NCBI GenBank assembly: GCA_036939975.1
Contig: JALLPB010001011.1
Location: 1-11,692, forward strand
Origin: Cyclostephanos tholiformis
Lineage: Eukaryota; Bacillariophyta; Thalassiosirophyceae; Thalassiosirales; Thalassiosiraceae
DNA length: 11,692 bases
Reading direction: 5' to 3'
Positions 8,699 through 11,692 of the stretch are shown piece after piece. Within the stretch, counting starts at the first letter, position 1, and every line of letters starts with the position of its first letter. Position numbers and translations under genes: made by a program. Under the pieces are notes generated by a model that ran no database searches, was not told the DNA's origin, and saw nothing but the letters and a program-made list of their open reading frames with translations.

Positions 8699-9149
8699 GG
8701 AAGAAACCAGAAAAAATGTTTTCAAGGGGGAAAGGGGGCAATTGTCCCCCGATTTTGGTGAACAATTTTTTTCAACAGACCTGAAAAGGAGGTGGGGATT
8801 TTGAGCCCCCCCCCCCCAAATATTTGGTCCTTGGACGGAAACATATCGCCAATTAGTTGCAAGACTGCATAAAACTGATTTCCCATGTGGTGCTTTCCAT
8901 CAGCGATTCCTGAAGCTGAACGACAATGGCACGGGAAGAACAGGAATGTCTCCCATCATCATCATCATCTTGGCATTTGGCATTTCATTGCTCACAGTGG
9001 TGGCAGGCGATGCTTGCAATACTCGTAAAGGTCACAACGATGCGGTCAATAATGCAATCGACAATTCAGGTCCGTTGAAAATAATTGTTGACCAAAATTG
9101 AGGGGCAATGGCCCCCTTTCCCCCGGAAAACATTTTTCTGGTTTCATCC
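8699..9149. mobile_element. Foldback (inverted-repeat) element
   Basis: The left arm (8699-8785) and right arm (9065-9149) are inverted copies of each other over about 86 bases, with roughly eight mismatches and two single-base gaps by hand alignment. Both contain CCCCCTTTCCCCC and CTGGTTTC on matching strands. The spacer of about 280 bases contains a C12 run (8806-8817) and the start of a small ORF. Paired arms of this length around a non-coding spacer suggest a MITE-like or foldback element, or the source of a hairpin RNA. I could not find a clear target-site duplication, so the true ends are uncertain. Confidence 0.65.
8946..9101 (+). CDS. Small secreted-peptide ORF
   Basis: 51 codons from ATG 8946 to TGA 9099-9101. 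The N-terminus is a textbook hydrophobic signal sequence (IIIIILAFGISLLTVVAG, the Ile run coming from an ATC trinucleotide repeat), followed by a polar stretch (DACNTRKGHNDAVNNAIDNSG) with one cysteine. The last 12 codons or so lie in the right arm of the foldback element. It may be a genuine micro-protein, the first exon of a gene broken by the element (CAG|GTCC at 9067-9073 could be a splice donor), or chance. No homologue is recognised. Confidence 0.3.
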   Translation: MSPIIIIILAFGISLLTVVAGDACNTRKGHNDAVNNAIDNSGPLKIIVDQN

Positions 9150-9920
9150 AGGGGAGGGGGGCGGAATTTCCTTCTTCACCAGGCCACTGCCAGAAAATTG
9201 TGGGCCTCCATCCAGTCTCATCTCAGAGGCTCAGTTGCAGCTTTTAAACATCGCTTATGTAACTTTAAAATCCTTACGAGTTACCTTAAAAACCCATTTT
9301 TTAAATGATTCTTCCTTATTATTAGTTAGCCACTGATGCAAGGGGCATTTTTTATGTATTGTACATCATCATAAGTAAGCTAGTATAGTACTCTCCTTTT
9401 TGCATTTACCATGATGCTCTCATGAGAATGATAGTAGCTACAAGTATGCATGATTAGCCAAGTGAGATTATCTTTGCTACTCTTAGTCCTTAGCCTCTAA
9501 GGCACAAGGCACACGTGCAGAGCATGTTGAATCATTTTTCAGTTGCAAATGCAGAAACCTCAATGGTTAATAATTGCATATTATCCAAATAAAAATAGCA
9601 GCACAATGCACAGAGCATTGTGATGCACTTGTCAATGAGGACATTTTCCCACTTCTCATTTCCCTCCTTCTCATTTTCCTCCCTCTGAATCAGCTTACAA
9701 CTTGATCACTGGTGTTGTTGGTAGCATCTTCCCCAATCTCTCTCTCCATGATGTGCAAGACAGTGCAAAATGGTGCAAATGATTGCTAAATTGGCAATAC
9801 ATTTCCATTGCAGTGGAAGAGTTCTAAAATTATTTGGTTCCAAAATTATTTTGGAAGGAGTGTTCTGGAATTTTATTATTTTAAAAAGTTTCAGGCTTTT
9901 GATTTTTAAAACCCCTGACA
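9150..9920. other. AT-rich stretch without a supported gene
   Basis: I see no gene. Short palindromes are present: CACAATGC/GCATTGTG (9602-9609 and 9615-9622, 5-nt loop) and TTCCAAAA/TTTTGGAA (9838-9845 and 9849-9856, 3-nt loop). The frames near 9085-9336 are short and unconvincing. Composition is like that of the transposon remnants downstream. Confidence 0.5.
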
Positions 9921-10044
9921 CCCGCCAAAGTTGTCACAAAATGAGATTTGGCAGAAGAAAATTTTAAAACTCTGGATGTTCCCGCCAAAAAATTAGAACC
10001 TGCTGTTCCCACCAAAATTGGGTTGCAAAATTACTCCCGCCAAA
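9921..10044. repeat. Four CCCGCCAAA-type motifs, same orientation
   Basis: Exact CCCGCCAAA occurs at 9921-9929, 9981-9989 and 10036-10044, and a one-base variant, CCCACCAAA, at 10008-10016. Three of the four are preceded by T. The reverse complement, TTTGGCGGG(A), equals the consensus E2F/DP binding site. The cluster lies downstream of the minus-strand transposase remnants, so it may be a subterminal repeat field of that transposon rather than a host cell-cycle promoter. Confidence 0.7.
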
Positions 10045-10128
10045 TTAACTTTTGAAAATGGTGGGTTGTGAAAATGGTTTTAGATGCACGTCAGATCCCA
10101 ACCCGGCAAACTGGGGCACACAACACCT

Positions 10129-10551
10129 TCAAGGAGCCTGCCAGGGGCATTTGGGGTATTCTATATGAGCAATGACTTTAATGTCATCCTCCTGTAGGAA
10201 AATAATAAAAATGAATGAAAAACTAAATAATTCATGGGGCCCCTGTAGAGACTTATTTGGTGAAAAACAAAAAAATGAATGACAAACTAAAAAATGAATG
10301 AACAACTCGCTTATGACTTTCTCATTGGAAGAAACCATGCCAACCTTTGGTAGCATTGCCATTTTGTTGGAATTTATACATAAAATATTCATGAGAAATA
10401 CTGCCTGAATGGAGAAAATTGCCAATTACTCTAAGGTTCCAATGCCTATTCTTTCTGTAATTGATTCAATTCTTTCTCAGCTGTTCTCCTCAAGAATATA
10501 CTGCCCCACAAATAACAACCTTTTCCCCAGAACTGTCACACCATCACTGCT
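10129..10551 (-). other. Possible decayed 3' exons of the transposase gene
   Basis: On the minus strand two good acceptor-like sites occur: TTTTCTCCATTCAG before GCAGTATTTCTC (near 10405), and ATTATTTTCCTACAG before GAGGATGACATT (near 10193). The second opens a short frame ending EYPKCPWQAP and TGA at 10131-10129. This could be the last exon of the interrupted transposase gene or unrelated noise. On the plus strand the same region has three copies of an AATGAATGA motif with nearby CTAAA runs (about 10209-10307). Confidence 0.2.
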
Positions 10552-10890
10552 TCACCACCCTACATTTTTTTGGAGTGGCCACTTAAATGAATGAAACTCT
10601 TTTGGAATCTCAATGAATGAAGTAGAATAAGTTGGTGCCTTCCCATGCCCTTTCCTAACATCTTCAAGATGCTGAGAGACAGACGTTGCTTCCTCTCTCA
10701 ATTCATGGGCAAACACAACCAGGTTTGGATGACTGCTGGGTACAATGCCATTAATGTGATTGTTGTACCTCTCAAGAGCATTATTAGTAAAAAATTGAGC
10801 ATTTTCACCCTTCTTTTTTGTTAGTGTTGACTCCAGCACATTCCACACCTTCACAAAGTCATCCTGCATCCAGCAACTAGAATTCGACAA
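10552..10890 (-). pseudogene. MULE transposase, C-terminal fragment
   Basis: About 112 codons in a single open frame. The diagnostic piece is TNNALERYNNHINGIVPSSH followed by PNLVVFAHELREEA: in eukaryotic Mutator-like (MULE) transposases, often those with a FLYWCH finger, a TNN-ExxN segment followed by HPN and an aromatic-rich helix lies just after the DDE core. The frame closes after KWPLQKNVGW. An acceptor-like CTGGATGCAG|GATGAC (near 10863) would make this an exon joined in phase 0 to the zinc-finger piece upstream on the minus strand. The catalytic core is not present here, so the copy is dead or a non-autonomous derivative. Confidence 0.68.
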
Positions 10891-11063
10891 TCAGCAAAAA
10901 TTGGCAAAGAGAAAAATGTTTTGTGGCAAATAGAATATTGTCATGAGTTTTGGTGCAGGAACAAATCTGAGTTCGCCATTTTGAAGAACTCAAGCCAAAA
11001 ATGTGCAGCACAGTCCTGCCAAATACTTTTGGGAGTTTGGTGGCTGTGATTGGAGGATACAGA

Positions 11064-11345
11064 TCACTTCTCTACCCACTGATGCATCAGATCCTGCACA
11101 TCATCATTGAGGATAGTAGCTCCTTTGACCCTTGAGAGATCATCTCTTTTCGATTCATGCAACCAGGAGCATGCTCTCCACAGGGGAATCAGAGCTCCAT
11201 CAGGCATGACCTTGATAACTGCATTGCACTTTTTTCTGGCACAGTGACAAGAAAACCTCATTTGCTTAGAACCATCTTCATCGGCCCTGTGGAGAGTGAA
11301 CTGAAAACCATATACAGTGTTGTGGTTGCAAACTAACAGGAGCAA
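11064..11345 (-). pseudogene. FLYWCH-like zinc finger of a MULE transposase
   Basis: About 93 codons. Residues 12-65 read as a FLYWCH-type finger: YGFQFTLHRADEDGSKQ, then MRFSCHCARKKCNAVIKV with cysteines at 33 and 40, and the terminal histidine in WLHES at 63. In animal and protist MULEs this finger precedes the DDE transposase core. The frame meets TGA right after MHQWVEK, or could splice at TGG|GTAGAG (11075). There is no good ATG at its 5' end; the frame is open upstream through a Leu-rich stretch, so this piece is probably an internal exon or a 5'-truncated copy. Confidence 0.6.
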
Positions 11346-11368
11346 TAATCTTTGCTGGATCTGTACAA

Positions 11369-11692
11369 CCTAATATCGAATAACTGTAACTTCGAAGTTA
11401 CATACGTAGCTCTGTCATAGCTTCAAAGTTATGGGTTTGTTCATGAACGTAATTTCGACGTTAGGGGAAATGTAGTCATTTTGTAAGGGTCATATTCCAT
11501 ATTTCATGGCAAGGGCTTTCCGTAACTTTGAAGAAGTTACGGGTTACTCCTGCCATGTAATATCAAATATACGGCAATTCCATATTCAATATTAGATGGC
11601 CCTTCGCCATCTAACTTCAAAGTTACGGAAAGCCCCTGTCATCTAATATCGAATATAAGATTTACAGCATTTTTCATATTCGATATTAGATG
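11369..11692. repeat. Nested palindrome array, cut by the window end
   Basis: Several inverted repeats crowd this stretch. TGTAACTTCGAAGTTACA (11385-11402) is a perfect 18-bp palindrome. CCGTAACTT/AAGTTACGG pair at 11520-11528 and 11534-11542. A 21-base arm at 11513-11533 is exactly inverted at 11615-11635. TTAGATGG/CCATCTAA pair at 11592-11599 and 11607-11614. CATCTAATATCGAATAT (11640-11656) is exactly inverted at 11676-11692, and degenerate copies lie at 11554-11570 and, inverted, at 11582-11598. The layout alternates orientation. It may be the terminal inverted repeat of a transposon or a separate palindromic satellite continuing past the window. Confidence 0.85.

Larger units (their letters stand above)
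10552..11345 (-). mobile_element. Internally deleted Mutator-like element (coding remnant)
   Basis: Two transposase-like pieces in the same orientation and in the expected order (zinc finger first, C-terminal piece second) are separated by only 173 bases (10891-11063). A MULE DDE core needs several hundred bases, so the core has been deleted. A 212-nt GT-AG interval (11075-10864) could be spliced in phase 0, but the product would still lack the core. The outer ends are not defined; the motif field at 9921-10044 and the palindromes after 11369 are candidates for its terminal regions. Confidence 0.55.

Noticed and set aside
9085..9336. Possible non-LTR reverse-transcriptase tail (VTLKTHFLNDSS)
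   Set aside because: Only a few residues resemble such tails, no polymerase motif lies upstream, and part of the frame is the foldback arm.
9921..10044. CRISPR-like array
   Set aside because: Repeats are only 9 bases with uneven spacing and one variant, in a eukaryotic context.

Overview
This window looks like nuclear DNA from a stramenopile alga, most probably a diatom. The basis is protein style: a large surface protein joins membrane helices, EGF-like and LNR (Notch-repeat) modules, a seven-bladed FG-GAP-like propeller and an S-P-T-S tail, and a small secreted Trp/Ser/Gly/Lys-rich protein carries an RXL processing site as diatom silica proteins do. Short GT-AG introns (113 and 86 nt) fit this. 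No bacterial operon, CRISPR array, rRNA or tRNA was seen.

Layout. Bases 1-52 are a CT microsatellite; 53-1200 hold no gene I can support, but contain an imperfect hairpin at 827-876. A GC-rich, low-complexity gene on the minus strand (2484 down to 1201) encodes a CENP-S/MHF1 histone-fold protein with a very long disordered tail that ends in a SUMO-interaction-like motif. A 303-bp divergent promoter region separates it from a three-exon gene on the plus strand (2788-7312, 1441 residues) for the multi-domain membrane protein. Tail to tail with that gene, on the minus strand at 8209-7796, lies the small secreted protein, a candidate cell-wall biosilica protein resembling W-type cingulins and silaffins.

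From about 8.7 kb rightwards the DNA becomes AT-rich and repetitive. There is a foldback structure with ~86-bp arms (8699-8785 and 9065-9149) around a ~280-bp spacer, and a 51-codon ORF with a signal peptide runs from the spacer into the right arm. Next come four CCCGCCAAA-type motifs in the same orientation (9921-10044), then a decayed Mutator-like (MULE) transposase on the minus strand: a FLYWCH-like zinc finger (11345-11064) and a transposase C-terminal piece (10890-10552), with too little sequence between them for the DDE core. The window ends in a dense field of nested palindromes (11369-11692) built on two motifs, one around GTAACTT and one around CATCTAATATCGAATAT.

Working together: the left two-thirds is ordinary genic DNA, with a chromatin/DNA-repair gene beside two genes probably involved in the cell surface or cell wall. 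The right third is transposon debris. The items most worth following are the cingulin-like protein, the tail of the CENP-S homologue, the domain architecture of the membrane protein, the foldback element with its embedded small secreted ORF, and the terminal palindrome array.
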